Shown piece by piece: positions 21,015 through 33,798 of a stretch of 46,339 bases of DNA (position 1 is the first letter of the stretch; each line of letters opens with the position of its first letter). Origin of the DNA: Cytidiella melzeri (Eukaryota > Basidiomycota > Agaricomycetes > Polyporales > Irpicaceae). The notes below the pieces were generated by a model that was not told the origin of the DNA, did not search any database, and was given only the letters and a program-made list of their open reading frames with translations. A program made the position numbers and the translations under genes. The stretch lies in contig JABYQR010000342.1 in NCBI GenBank assembly GCA_022592445.1, forward strand, positions 1-46,339, read 5' to 3'.

Positions 21015-23443
21015 TCATCTCACAAGGCTCTCCACCATGAGGGGTAGTTGAGACTGTTCATCTGTCTTTCCTACAGTGGGAAAGACAACCAAGGACATGT
21101 TCCAATAGATATCCTTGTCCGACAAGGAAAATTTGAAGTTCTCAATCAGAACGGACAGGGTAATCTCTGGATGCCTATCAGCACATGTTCGAACAAGTCA
21201 GGTTCAAGTTTACACACTCATCTCGATCTCAGCAAATTTGAAGCCACTACATATAGGATGAGCAGTTGATCAGCATGTGGTGTACGCGTTAACTCTTGAT
21301 TTTTCCACCTACATGCACGACTTTGATCCCCCGAGAAAGGTCATCCTGCACGGATCAGATCAGCCGTAGAGCTGTTCATCCGAGGCGGAACGGGTGCTCA
21401 CAAATGAGAGTATATTCCTGGGATACGTGCATTGGTGACCGTCTCAGGCAAAGGCGACAGCCACCGTTCGGGTTTCCATTGGTCAGCATCCTCGCCCCAA
21501 ACCGCCTTGTTTCTGTTGGTAGCTTGGATGCCTATGAAGACCACGGTATCTTTCGGCACCATGATGTGGTCTCTCTTTTGTCCGCTTGTATCGCGTATCG
21601 ACGTCCCTAGTGGAAGAAGAACATCTCGCTGTGCCCTGAAACAAATAAGAACGAACGGTAGTGTGAGGAATGATCGTGTCACTTACTGTCTGAATCCTAG
21701 AGGCGTCGGAGGCCACCTTGATGAAGAGGTTCAGATCTAAGTCCAAAGATGCGGAAAAACTCGTGACACTCACATACGCAACGTTTCTTTGCAAACTGCA
21801 TCCAGGATTGGCAGTTGGACAAGCCGGTCGTAAGGGATGTCGTGTCCGTCTCGTGCGTCGTTCACCTCCGCCCTGAGCTTATTTTGAACGTCCGGATGAG
21901 CAGCAAGAACTTGAAGCAGTCGACCCATCAAGCCTGATGTCGTGTCGGTCGCGGCAAATACGAGGGTGCTTTCATATGGGACGTCGTTTCAATTTACCAG
22001 GACTGTGTACAATCAAAAGAAAGGGCTTACGACATCTGTGAGATAAGTTCGACGTCCGGAAGCCTGTCCTCGACTGAGACTTCTGCGTTCTCCCTCACTG
22101 TGCGAATTCAATGCAAGTCTTTCGAGAGACAACTGGTTCAACTTACAAAGAGCAGCAAGAATAGCCTCTCCCGCGTCCACTTCCTGATCATCTGAGTGAC
22201 CGTCTTTCATAGTCACGCCCGCTTTCTTCTCATCATAGATCTGCGTCGACTGGTTCCGCATGATGTCCACCACATACTTCAGCATCTTCACATCGCGAAA
22301 CGGCACGTTGTCCACAACGCGACTGCGAAACTCCGCCGAGCCCAATTTCCCAAGATGTTGAACGATGGGTGCGAAGACTGCCAGATTGGTGAACGCGGGC
22401 CTAGATTTTTTGGGAGGGGATTTTGTTTTTTGGCCGCAGCTGGTTGTCAGAACGGCACTGCCTGCTAAAAGATCTGAGACCCTTACCCAAGCTCTTTCAA
22501 CGCGTCTGCATATTTGTTGGGTTTCTTCTCAGTCAGCGGGTCGAAGGAGTAACCCAGTCCTCCTTGGCCAATCGACTCAAGAGCGCTTCGGCTTAACCAA
22601 TGAAGCATGTCCAGTTCTTTGGCCGCACCGGGAAGATTCGATTGGATGGCTTCGCGAAGCTACGTAGGACGATTCGGTTCGTATTGGCTGATTCCAAAGG
22701 GAGCCGTAAGTCAAAAGAAAAGATACGTACGGCATGTGCAGTCCGGTAGAGAAGAGGCGTGATGCGGCGCATCTGCGGAGCAGAAAACGCAGGATTGAGT
22801 AGTTTTCGCTGCCTTTTGTGCTGTTCGCCTAGGTTCTTCGGGTGTTAGATACGCCGTAAGTACTATAAGTACAGTTGGGCACTTACCAACGACAGTCAGT
22901 AGACCAGGGCCAAAGACGGCACTGTTATACCTAGATCCGTCGTGTGAGGTTATACAACAGCCAACACAAAAAATGATAGTCACGCGAGAAACCAGCTCGG
23001 CTGGCCGAATGACTGCTGATCCTTCAAAAGTATATGTTGCAGCGCTTTTGGGTCGTACGTAAAAAGCAGTTTTTCCTGGAAAGAGCGGATAATATGAGTT
23101 ATGCGGCAATTTATGGACTGTATGCACTGACGCCCAATATGCCGTTCAACTTGGCGATTGTACCATACGCGCACAGGGCCTCTTGGAATTCCCATCCCCG
23201 CCCGAGGAGCTCTAACATGTTTCCTGGAGGTCGTTATGTGATGAGTTGTCGACAGTGTCGGGGAGAGTTGAGGATCATACCTAACAAGAACGACCCTCTT
23301 GGTGGTCCTGGTATCGTGTCTAGTGCCGAGGGTACGATATATTTTCGAACGATTTTCCAAAATACCCAGGCGACTGCCACCACAGCCGACGCTTGAGCTA
23401 CATATCCTGGCATGGCTGGACTGAAGGTCAACGCAGGAGTCAA
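21015..23443 (-). CDS. Cytochrome P450, copy 1 of a tandem pair
   Basis: A multi-exon minus-strand gene. From the N-terminus: a membrane anchor (MPGYVAQASAVVAVAWVFWK), a Pro-rich hinge (IPGPPRGSFLLG), KRQRKLLNPAFS, the I-helix FAATDTTSG, the K-helix ETLR, the PERW region (WKPERWLSPLPE), the heme loop FLGGSKSCIGFKFAEIEM assembled across two short introns, and a C-terminus LVR. The heme-loop position before SC is Lys, where most P450s (and the neighbouring copy) have Arg; this may weaken propionate contact. ATG at 23443 gives a few residues more than ATG at 23413, and the paralog favours the latter. P450s of this kind are ER-anchored monooxygenases dependent on a reductase. The substrate is unknown. 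It appears intact. Confidence 0.9.
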
Positions 23444-23963
23444 CTTGCGAGAAGGACAGGAATAAACTAGATAAGAGGAAGCTCACGTATAAGAACCCGC
23501 CCCGAGCGCTGAAAGTGAATGACGACGACTGCTCAGGCTAAAGTTCAAACCAAGGACAGGAGTAACCAACGCAAACTGTATCAATGTACATATTTCTGTC
23601 GTACCGTACTGGACACTTTCATGATTGGCGAGTGTGGGGCGTTCAATGTCACAGCCTGCTCGACGAATAGCCAAAGAGAAACACGGTTCAAGTATCTCAA
23701 AATCACTGGAACACAGTGGATCGTATCGACCCTAGAAGACTTTGAGTAATGGTTCACTGGAGGACAAAGTAGCGCTTTGACTAACCTTGTGTTTGATCAT
23801 CAGAAGCTTGCGTGAGTACAAGCCGAGTCGCATGTACTGCCAAATGCTTGCGAGCAGCATTGGCCGTAACAAGAGAGTGAAGCGCCATACTATGATATTC
23901 AGAGGGTCGAAACGACCAATCCAGCAAAGCTTACATTGTAACTCGAGACGATCTGCAGCCGAG
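23444..23963. other. Spacer between the tandem P450 genes
   Basis: 520 bp holding the 3' end of P450 copy 2 and the promoter of copy 1 (both minus strand). No gene is seen. Confidence 0.55.
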
Positions 23964-26307
23964 TCATGCAACGAGAGTCTCAACCAAAAGAGGGAGCTGA
24001 GACTTCTCGTCTGTCTTTCCCACCGTGGGGTAGACAATGAGCGCCATGTTCCAATAAATATCCTTGTCCGACAGGGAGAACTTGAAGTTTCCGATTAACA
24101 CAGACAGGATAACCTCTACGCATCCCATGAGTATACAACTGATCAAGTCAGGATCTTGACGCACTCATCTCGATTTCAGCAAGTTTGAACCCGCTGTGCA
24201 ATCATATTCAGTAGGCGAGCGCATGACGTTGGAGGTAGCTTCAACGTACATGCACGACCTTGTACCTCCGAGAAAGGTCATCCTAAGCCAAGCAGCTGAG
24301 TCGTAGAAGTATGATTTCGGTGATTAACACTGACAAATGCGAGTATATCCCCGTAATACGTGCGTTAGTGACCGTCTCAGGCAAAGATGACAGCCATTGT
24401 TCGGGCTTCCACTGGTCAGCATCCTCACCCCATACCGCCTTGTTTCGGTTGGCTGCAAGGATACTCAAGATGACAATGGTGTCTTTCGGCACCATTACTT
24501 CGCTTTGCTCCTCTCCCTTTGTATCTCTTATCGAGGACCCGAGTGGGAGGATAACATCTCGCTTTGCTCTGCAGAGAATGAAAGAGCAGCGTCACAGGCG
24601 GACCATAGATGAGGCATAAAATCTCACTCACTGTCTAAAACCATAGTCGCAGGAGGCCATCTGATCCAAATGCTGTCAACTCTAGAATATAGAGCTACAA
24701 TCCAGAACGAGTACTCACAAGCGCAATGTTTCTTTGCAAACTGCGTCCAGAAATGGTAGCTGAACTAGTTGATCGTAAGAGATGTCGTGTCCGTTACGTG
24801 CGTCCTTCACCTCGGCTCTAAGCCTCTCCTGGACTTCTGGGTGTACGGCTAGCGTATGAAGCAAACGACTCATCACTCCGGAAGTTGTGTCTGTCGCAGC
24901 GAATACAAGCGTGCTGTAATTGCTATAGTCTTACTCATGCCAGGCTATAGACGTTCAAAGAACTAACTTACGACATCTGGGCGATCAACTCTTCATCCAG
25001 CAGCTTGTCTTCATCCGCGGCTTCCGCGTTTGCCCTCACTAGGGAAAGATGGATCAGCGTATCTTCGTCGTGTATGCAAAAGAGCTCGTGGAGCTCACAA
25101 AGGCTGGTAAGGATGGCATCACCTGCATCCACTTCCTGGACAGGTGGGTGAACATCTTTCGCCATTGTGCCCGCTTTGTGTCGTTCATAGATCTGTGTTG
25201 ACTGAGCCTTCATTGTGTTCATGATATGCTTCATCAATCTCACGTCACGCAGCGGTACGCTGTCCACGACGCGACTTCGAAAGTCCGCTGAGCCAAGTTT
25301 CCCGAAATGCTGGACAATTGGCGCGAAGACCGACAGGTTTGTGAACGCAGGCCTAGATCACTTGTTAGTTCAGGGAAGCGGTGCTCAGAAGAGAAGTACG
25401 AACGCGAGCGCCTTCAAAGCGTTTGCATATTCATTCGGCTTTTCCTCAGTCAACGGATCGCAGTAGTACCCAAGCACTCCTTGACCGACGCACTCGAGAG
25501 CACTGCGACTCATCCAATTGAGCATGTCCACTTCTTTGGCTATCCCATGTAGATCGGATTGGATGGCTTCACAAAGCTAAGGCGATCAATCCGTATGGAA
25601 CGAGTAACGTGTTGTAATTGGAGGTACAAACCGCGTGTACGGTTCTGTAGAGAGCAGGCGTGATGCGGCGTATTTGTGAGGTAGAAAATACTGGGTTGAG
25701 TAATTTTCGTTGCCTTTTGTGCTGTTCTCCTACTCCTGCCGTTGAAAACGAAACATGCCGCAACTTGAATCAAACGCCACTTACCAACAACGGACGGTAA
25801 ACCGGGGCCAAACATGGCATGAACATATCTATAATTACTGTATTAGATGGTTGCAGGATTCAATGTAACAGAAAACACTCACGCTACATGCCATGTCGGC
25901 TCTTCGAATGCCTGCTGATCCTTCAAAAGCATATGTTGCATTGCCTTCGGATCGTACGTGAAGAGCATTTTGTCCTGCAAACAATGACGATATGTGTTAT
26001 GGTGCTGCCGTATAATACTTATATGCACTTACACCCAATATGCCATTTAGTTTGGTAATTGTGCCATACGCACACAGGGCCTCTTGAAAGTCCCATTCTC
26101 GACCGAAGAGTTGCGTCATGTTTCCTGGTCAGACTTGATGAGTTATAAACGCGTGTATCACGGGTTACTCGACATACCTAATAAAAATGATTGCCTTCTT
26201 GGTCCCAGTATTGTATCGAGTGCAGAGGATACAACGTATTTTCGGAAGATTCTCCATACTATCCAGCCGAGTGTGACTGCCAGTACTAAGACGACATACC
26301 CCGACAT
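23964..26307 (-). CDS. Cytochrome P450, copy 2 of a tandem pair
   Basis: Same exon order and high protein similarity to 21015-23443. An in-frame TGA just upstream fixes the start at 26307 (MSGYVVLVLAVTLGWIVWR). Visible blocks: the membrane anchor, TILGPRRQSFLLG (the Pro hinge is weaker than in copy 1), KRQRKLLNPVFS, the I-helix FAATDTTSGVMSRLL, ETLR, WKPEQWLSSLPE (Gln where PERW is usual), and the heme loop FLGGTRSCIGFKLAEIEM with the axial Cys. The C-terminus is SVLIGNFKFSLSDKDIYWNM..LVETLVA. The pair clearly arose by tandem duplication and then diverged. It lies directly downstream of the valyl-tRNA synthetase gene, with no functional link implied. Confidence 0.9.
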
Positions 26308-26840
26308 GCTTCTCTTTCAGGAGACAAGTATATTGATATCGGCGGGCGTTGCGGTGATTGACGGGGGTCAGAGTGTCGACAAATCATCCAACCACGTACA
26401 TATAAGAGGTTCGGTCTGGCGCTGAACCGTAGATGCCATTGAGGATATAATGCGCAAATAACCCTGAACTAGGCCATTGTAGCGTCGAGGACACGTCAGG
26501 CTAGAGAAGCGGATCGGTGTTAGCGGTTGTGTGGACTCACATGCATAATGACCGAAGTCTCGCCTCAGGCTTCACGTTGACACCGCTGTTCGCCGCCATG
26601 CGAGGCTCAAAGAATGCAAAAGGTACCAGCTGAAGACCAAGGAGCTCGAACAGGCGTTCAGTAGGATGTCACAAAGCGTGAACGGCGCAATCGTGCCAAA
26701 CGGCAAGCGCTTGACAAGAGCACTACGAAGAATAAATACATGCGTACCTGAAAGCTCAATTGATACCTATAAGTCCAAGCCAAAGCGACAGCGTATAGAG
26801 ATTTATGCATATTCAAGGTGCAAACGTGGCGATACAACCT
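26308..26840. other. Intergenic region, ValRS 3' end and P450 promoter
   Basis: No supported gene. A short plus-strand frame (26666-26869) overlaps the end of the valyl-tRNA synthetase and has no domain. Confidence 0.55.
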
Positions 26841-29800
26841 CTACTTCAACTTTGCGAACATCTCTTTAGAGGTGTTCAAGTTATCGATGTCAGCCTCGAG
26901 CGTCTTCCTCTGTGGACGGGACGAAAACCTGTCAGTGAACATATCGCTGCCTCAAGCAGGGATCGCACCTTATCTTCGTTAGCCAGGCGTGCATTAGCAG
27001 GAACAGTCTCCTCGTAGTCCGCTTGCGATTCGATCTTCTTGATCTTATCCAGGCTGAGTTGCGCCAGTTGCAGCTTCTTGTCGCATTTCGCAATCTCAAC
27101 ATCGAGGTCCACAAGACCCTGGACCAGTCATGTCAGAGGTGAGTTCATGCGCACCACAGCCCGAACGCTCGCACTTACTCGGACCAGCACATGCACAACG
27201 ATTGTTGGGCTCAATACTGCCGAACCGCAGCCAGGAGGGACGTCACTGAGTTCTCGGACGACTTTGGTGCTCTTGCAGCCCTTTGTTAGTGCAGCAATCG
27301 TCGACGCCTGCGACTCGAACAGTGCTGCTTCCGACTCTGTCTGTACACGCACGAAAACTGTAGAACGACGTGTTACATCGATAAGTGCCAATGGACCAGG
27401 CTATCACTCACGCTGTATATCTGTTTGCAAGTTGTATGAAGCAGCAAGTGAGCGTCCGGTCTTGATCGCTGCGAAGACGATATCAAATTCGCGATCTGCT
27501 TCAGAAAATACGAAGGCATCGTCCTGGAGTATGAATCAATTTGAGCTCAAGGGACCACATTGATCACACGTACAAATAGCGGGAATGACGAGACCATTAT
27601 GGACGGCGTAGGGTCATTTGGTCGGCGGGGGAGACGCTGCCACAGTTCCTCAGTGACAAATGGCATGAAGGGATGAAGGAGTCGCAATCCGTTATCGAGA
27701 CAGGTATACAACGTCTGTTGCGCTGATAGCCGTCCCTCTGCGGACGCAGACTCGTCAGTCATAGGCTTCATAGCTTCCTGCATTCTTCCATCAGTAGCCG
27801 TTGCTGGCATCCTTCAGGCTCGGACGTACGATGTAAACATCACAAAGCTCGTAAAGCCAGAAATTATAGGCAGCGCCGGTGGCGACCATGAAATTACGTT
27901 CCGCCAATTGCTTGTTGATCTCCTCCGAGGCAATGTTGAGTTTGTGAAGGATCCAGCGCTCAGCAAGGCTTTCTTTACCAGTGGGCTTTACGAGCAGATC
28001 AGAGACCGCAGGTTAACGAAAACCACAGGTATTACCCTACCTTTGCGTGTGGCTCCGGCACGAACGACTCATCCAACTTGAGCATGGCAAACTTGGTGGC
28101 GTTGAATATTTTGTTACAGAATTTGCGGTATCCCTCCACACGCAGGATCTCGAGGTTGATATCCCGACCTAGCGCAATTTCAGACGGGGAAACAGTTCAT
28201 AAACGCGCCAAACGTACCACCACCGCTGTAAGCGCATAGTGCAAATCGAAGAGCGTCAGTGCCACATTGAGGTATGCCCTTCGGGAAGTCCTTCTTCTGA
28301 CCAGCCTTTGCTCTGGCAATTTCCTTGTCATCCAGGTTGCCTTCGTACAGTTTCAGATGCAGGGATTCAAGATCAAGACCTTGGATGACATCGATGGGGT
28401 CGATGACGTTTCCAAGAGACTTGCTCATTTTACGTCCATGGGCATCGCGGATCATGGCATGGCAGTAAACCTCTTTGAAAGGCATCTGACCAGTCAGGCG
28501 GACGCCGAGCAATACCATGCGTGCAACCCAGAAGAAAATGATATCCCAGCCCGTCTCCAGGAGCGACGAGGGATAGAACTTCTCAAGGTCCGGCGTCTTC
28601 TCATACTTTAGCACAAGTTCGAGGTTCGTACGGCCAATAAGAACACTCACCTTTTCTGGCCAACCCATGATAGAGAAAGGCCAGAGACCGGAGGAGAACC
28701 ATGTATCAAGTACATCCTCATCTTGTTCTAGCGTAAACTTGGCATCACCCGCCAGTGTTCTTGCACGTTCTGTCGCCTCCTCAAGGGTGCGTCCGACGAC
28801 CCAGTGCTTTCCGTCTTTATTCTACCGAACACATGAGACAGTTATCGAAATGATAGTTAAGCTAGATTGGTGCTCACATCTTGGTCCTGACCCTCGATAC
28901 GAACGAAGTAGGCAGGACAACGGTGACCCCACCACAGCTGACGAGAAATACACCAATCCTGTATACCTTCCAACCATCTATACCACTCGTTTTCAGATTG
29001 TTTGGGCTGGATGTGGAGTTCGCCAGCTCGTGTCCGCTGGTGACGCGGGTGAGCCAATATTGAAAATTGAGAGAGAGAGAGAAGAACAGCGACTTACTCT
29101 GATAGCTTCTTGGGCAAGAGGTTGGCAATTCACCCACCACTGAGGTTTTAGCATGGGTTCAATTACGTCTCCGGACTTGTTGCAGATCGGGATCTGCATG
29201 GGGTTGTCCTTCGTCTCAATATACAAGCCAGCATCCTGCAACGCCTTTACAACGGCAACACGCGCATGGAACCGTTTCATGCCCTGTGGTGTCTGGGTAA
29301 TCCCGGGCAAACCGCAAGCTCACAAATTCACTGACCTCGAACTTATCACCAGCATTCACATTAAAGGTGCCATCATCATTCAGGATGTTGATGAACTCGA
29401 GCTTATGGCGGATACCGACTTCATAATCGTTAGGATCATGGGCGGGCGTTATCTTGACAGCACCAGTCCCGAATTCCATGTCAACAACGATATCATCCGT
29501 TATGATCGGGATGCGACGGTCGAGGAAGGGGTGCTTAGCAAATTTTCCGTGCAAATGCGTATATCTAGGATCGGCAGGGTGCACAGCAATGGCTGTGTCC
29601 CCAAGCATTGTTTCCGGACGCGTCGTTGCAACGATGATCTTCTCGTCTGATAAATTGTCATGTATGTCCCACACATCTCACATAAATGAGGCTTACCAGA
29701 GTTCTCGATGGGATACGCGAACGATGTGATGACACCGAACTCGAACTTTTCCTTTGCGTCGTATCCGGGCACGTTTAGTAGCGTGCGCCCTTCCAGCTGT

Positions 29801-31116
29801 TTCTGGTCTACTTCGAGATTCGACAAAGTCGTGTTCAGGCGGACACACCAGTTAACGAGTCGATTCGCCCGGTACAGAATGCCGTCCTCGTGCAGCCTGC
29901 AGAAGGTTTCGACGACGGCCTTTGACAAATCCTGTAAAACAAATCAGTCACTATTGCTGCAGTGACTGGACGAATCGATCAGGAACTGCAGATGCCTTGA
30001 TGCCGCATCAAGCGACTGATGCTACCAGCGCATATGTAGCTTATTCTCGATAGCCTCAGGACTTACTTCGTTCATAGTGAAAGCCACGCGACTCCAATCG
30101 TAGCTGCCACCGAGGCGCTGCAGCTGGTTCGTAATCCGGTTTTGATAGTCGTTCTTCCAGTCCCATACGGTTTCTAGGAATTTCTCACGACCGAGGTCAT
30201 GCCTTGTTTGTCCGCTGGACTTGTAGAGTCGCTTCTCCACGACAGACTGTGTTGAAATGCCGGCGTGGTCGAATCCTGGCACAAACAGCGTAGTCTTGCC
30301 AAGCATTCGATTCCTGTGGAGGATAGAATGTAAAACAGTGAGCTACACGAGGTAGCCGACTGGGGAGTCATGGAGATGCGAGTATATTGATTCACCAGAC
30401 GGATGATAGAGGCAAAATAAGGCAGATATGGCGAAGACAGCAATGCATCAAGCGAGACTCCGCCGTAAAGAGGATTGGAAGGTCAAAAGTGATTTGGGCC
30501 ATATAGTTGCTCGCGGTGCAGTCACAGAGCTAACTCACCATCTGATCAACGTGTCTTGTATGGCGACAGTCAGCGCATGTCCGATGTGAAGGCTTCCGGT
30601 AACATTTGGGGGAGGTGAAGGAATGACAAAGTGTCCTTCAGGTTTGATTCCTCCAGAAGCTGAGAGCTGAGGTCGGAAGAAACCTTGAGCTTCCCACCAG
30701 TCATACCATGCAGACTCGACAGCGATCGGGTTGTAACCAGTGTTCGACATGGGTTCCGATAGGTCTGAGAATGTGAGGTAGTATCGTTTTTCGCAGAGCG
30801 AGATGTCACTGCGCCGTACCCTTTTTCTCTCCTTTTGGCGTAGTGTTTACGAAAGGTACCTCCTCATCTTCCTTCTTCTTCTCCGCTTTCGCCTTCTTTT
30901 CGCCCGTCGACGGGGTGGCAGATACTTTTGCAGCTTTCGCGGCAAGCTTTGCCTCCTTCTCTAGTCGTTTCGCCTCTTTCTTGGCTACATAGAGCTGTCA
31001 ATGACTCTCATAGGTCAGAAAGACAATGCATGCTCACCGGCACTCTTTGAGTTGGTAGTCGGGCCATCATTCGGTGGTGCTAGAGGGTTTTGAGAGTCGG
31101 TTGCTGCTTGAGACAT
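26841..31116 (-). CDS. VAS1: Valyl-tRNA synthetase
   Basis: A class I aminoacyl-tRNA synthetase that charges tRNA-Val; in fungi one gene usually serves cytosol and mitochondria. The start is [12 protein letters not shown] at 31116. A lysine-rich N-extension ([20 protein letters not shown]) follows the first intron. Then come [11 protein letters not shown], the HIGH signature (SLHIGHAL, 30577-30588), [13 protein letters not shown], the editing domain ([41 protein letters not shown]), [12 protein letters not shown], the KMSKS loop ([14 protein letters not shown], 28417-28431), the anticodon-binding region, and a C-terminal coiled-coil arm ([23 protein letters not shown]) ending KEMFAKLK at 26841. 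At least a dozen short introns interrupt it; all conserved blocks join in phase as far as I checked. Codon 1 is 277 bp from the preferred start of the divergent ASXH gene. Confidence 0.95.
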
Positions 31117-31393
31117 TCTTCGTAGAGGCGATTGGTGAGCTCTACAATGGAGGAGAGATGGAAGATATCGCTGCAATCTAAACATCCGACCTGCTCAAGA
31201 TTTTGAGCATGACTCGCGCGTGACTCGTGTGTGACTTCCCTTTGGCGAGGAAGATGAAGATGTTACACAAATGTCACAGGGAGGAATACTCACATGGACC
31301 CCGATCACCAATGTAGTACGGGGTCTTTCTCGTTCCACCCTCACCGTAGTACTAGTAGCCACTCCTCCGCGAACTGCACATTCGTCTTCTGTA
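31117..31393. promoter_or_regulatory. Putative bidirectional promoter, ValRS and ASXH gene
   Basis: A 277-bp region between head-to-head start codons. It contains GTGACTCG/GTGACTT repeats (about 31205-31235). No TATA box is seen. If the ASXH gene starts at the upstream ATG (31271), the spacer is only 154 bp. Confidence 0.55.
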
Positions 31394-32641
31394 ATGTCGA
31401 CCGTACGACCTCGAAGAACAAACAAAACATCTGCGAGAGGCTCTTCAGTGACTTCAAGTACATCCCAAGTCGAGCCCATAGGCCGCAATCCTGCAAAACG
31501 GCTGGAATACCTTCTAACGCACGGCCGCAGCAAGTTGACTACCATGGACATTTCAGTATGTATCCGCGGAAAACTCATCAGCCATCTCTTCTGCGCCGTT
31601 ATTGATTTTTTTTTCAAGGATATTCTCAGCTACCAGAATTTTCTCAAGCTCTCGGAGCTGTCGCAGCAGTCACTTTGCGCACTTCTGCCCCCTTCTGCCT
31701 TCGCCGCGTTCTTACCCTCTCTTGACTCCTCTCACCCTGCAGCACGCAGGCAACCCGAGCCCCAGAGCGATATACGCGTCGGCGCAGTTTGCTCGCCCGC
31801 GACACTTGATTCAAAGATCTTCAGCAATCCATTTCTCTTGTCAGGAGCTAAAGCCTTTCAGGATCATATGTTCTCTGGTTGGCGGTCGAGTGGCGCCAAA
31901 GATACCGTCACGCAATACGAACAAGGCATAGCCAACGGCGCTTTGCATGCAGAGTGGAAGGATGAACAGTGGGCTCGAGAACATCCGTCTTTCACGCGGG
32001 CAAAGCCTCAGTATGTACAATCTCTTGAGCCATGGTACCTAGTCACGAATGTTTCGCTAGCTCTGTAGATCTCGACCTTGTCGCACTGGCAAAGCGCTCG
32101 GTTTTACAGCAAGGCGACGTTGTATTCTACCGACGCCGCTTCTCCTCAATTGGCGTCACTGTCGAGAAAGAGCTCTTGGTGCGTAAGCTCGTATGGATGT
32201 AGCGTAACTAGAAGTGACGAGCTTTTTCAGGTGTGTTCGATAGATCCTTCTTCGCACGCTATAAACTTCCTATTACAACCCGGCAAAAGCCCTTCTCTAC
32301 CCAGAGAACTTCTCGTGGCAAATCCTCCTCACCCTCAGCCACCGACATTAGCCATGGATTGTATCATGTCCTCAGTAGAATTGGAAGAAGGCGTCTTGGA
32401 CCTCAACAAACAAATTCCGCACGAGGTTTTCTCTATCGCTAACGACATATCAGGACATAATACTTGGACCAACGTAGGCAATGGTTCGGCAGACGCTGTC
32501 GGGGCCAGTCGAGCAGCGAAAGCTCTGAGTGTATGGCGTTGGACAGACGAAACTAAGAGCGATGTGGAGCTGCATCGTACCCTGGACAAGGGAGGTCGCG
32601 AACTGCTGGGGACAGTACACTACTTGAACCACGCAAGATGA
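31394..32641 (+). CDS. Asx-homology (ASXH/DEUBAD-type) domain protein
   Basis: Four exons (31394-31555, 31619-32010, 32061-32178, 32231-32641) give 360 residues. The region RLEYLLTHGRSKLTTMDISDILSYQNFLKLSELSQQSLCALLPPSAF, assembled across the first intron, has the pattern of the Asx homology domain: a Leu-rich helix, DIS, a helix, then the LLPP motif. It is followed by FSNPFLLSGAKAFQDHMFSGW..EWKDEQWAREHPS. Asx-homology proteins in animals activate the BAP1 deubiquitinase; the fungal members are little studied and probably nuclear. The C-terminal half (VALAKRSVLQQGDVVFYRRRFSS..VEKELLVCSID) has no name I can give. An in-frame ATG at 31271 is an alternative start; I prefer MSTVRPRRT at 31394 as a more usual nuclear N-terminus and for the wider promoter. 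Confidence 0.82.
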
Positions 32642-32819
32642 GATCGCTCAGAAGCTAGAGAGCGAGGTAAAACCCACTTCAGACATTGAACGCTGTGTCG
32701 TACTTTGTAAGTATCTGTGCACTCCCCTAAATCTTGTCTAACAAGAATTCGCAGCGCGTACTGAATAAAATCATTGCTGGCGTGGTATTATTGCATCATG
32801 TGCCAGGGTTGTCTTAGAG

Positions 32820-33798
32820 CTACATGGTTCCTACCGTCAAAAACTCCCCTAGAACTTGCATGAACCTCTCTCTTTCCTCAAAATGTGCCATATGTGCTGA
32901 TTCCTCAAAGCAGACCCACTTGACCTTGTTGAGGCGTTCGAAGAAGGGGAATAGACAGCTATCTTGTGCCTGATCGTACCTCCCGTTTAGAAGAAGAACA
33001 GGAACCTCGATGGACGAAATCTTCTCGACCGCAGTCCAGTCCTTGAGCTCCCTAAAGGCATGTGCATTATGTGAGTGATAATCAATATCCTGCTAATTAT
33101 GATGTCTGCACGTACATTGAATTGTATACTGTAGGGTCCCTCTCTAGCTCTGCGAGGCCATCCATTATGTCGGCCGGAAATGGTTCCAGACGGCACATGA
33201 AGCGCTTGTAGAACTCCCACTCAGCATCCTTATACTCTTGACTGTCCGTCCTTCCCTCCCTCTCGCACCTTTCCAGCACGTCCTGGATATCCTGTGGCAA
33301 TCTCTTTCTGAGTGCCTCTTGCGCATCTCTCCAAATCTTTATCGACGGAGCCGCCGACCACACGACATACTTCCTCAATCCTTGAGGTCTTTCGGCTGCG
33401 AAAGACGTGCCAAACATGCCTCCCCACGAGTGCCCGATGACATCGTACTGACGACCGCCCGCACTCAGGCCGAAGTGGCGCACGAGGTTATGAAGCTCTT
33501 TGATGAAGAGATCCTCGTTCCAGAACTCCTCTCCCGCGTCTGCTTTCTCCCTTAGATGAGTGGAGCGTTTGCAGCCGACTTGATCGTACTGGATGACGGG
33601 GATGCCGTACTTGACTGTGAGGTCAGAGAAGATGTTGTATGCCTCTGATCCTACACCAGGGCCTCCGTGAAGAATGAAGAGCGGCGTCGATGTCGGGCTA
33701 AGATTTCCAGTGACCCTATACCAGGTTTTGAGCGGCTTGCCCGCTGCTGGATAATCAAAGTTTGCTTCGCCTTCGACAACAGGAGGAGCGGGAGACAT
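32820..33798 (-). CDS. Proline iminopeptidase-like alpha/beta hydrolase
   Basis: Two exons (33798-33116 and 33051-32820; intron 64 nt) give 304 residues. It has the alpha/beta-hydrolase oxyanion block LFILHGGPGVGSEAY, YDQVGCKRST, the nucleophile elbow GHSWGGMFGTSFA, the acid in LLLNGRYDQAQD and the His in ESAHMAHFEE, so the catalytic triad is complete. This matches the fungal proline iminopeptidase/L-amino-acid amidase group (peptidase family S33), which removes N-terminal residues from small peptides or amides. At the splice site NSM joins directly to ELKDW. Relatives, as I recall them, carry about ten more residues there (NGPSEF..G), so a small deletion is likely. ATG at 33837 would add 13 residues. 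The substrate is not predictable. Confidence 0.88.

Noticed and set aside
27039..27563. 174-codon plus-strand frame
   Set aside because: Antisense to the anticodon-binding and C-terminal parts of valyl-tRNA synthetase, whose conserved blocks lie on the other strand.
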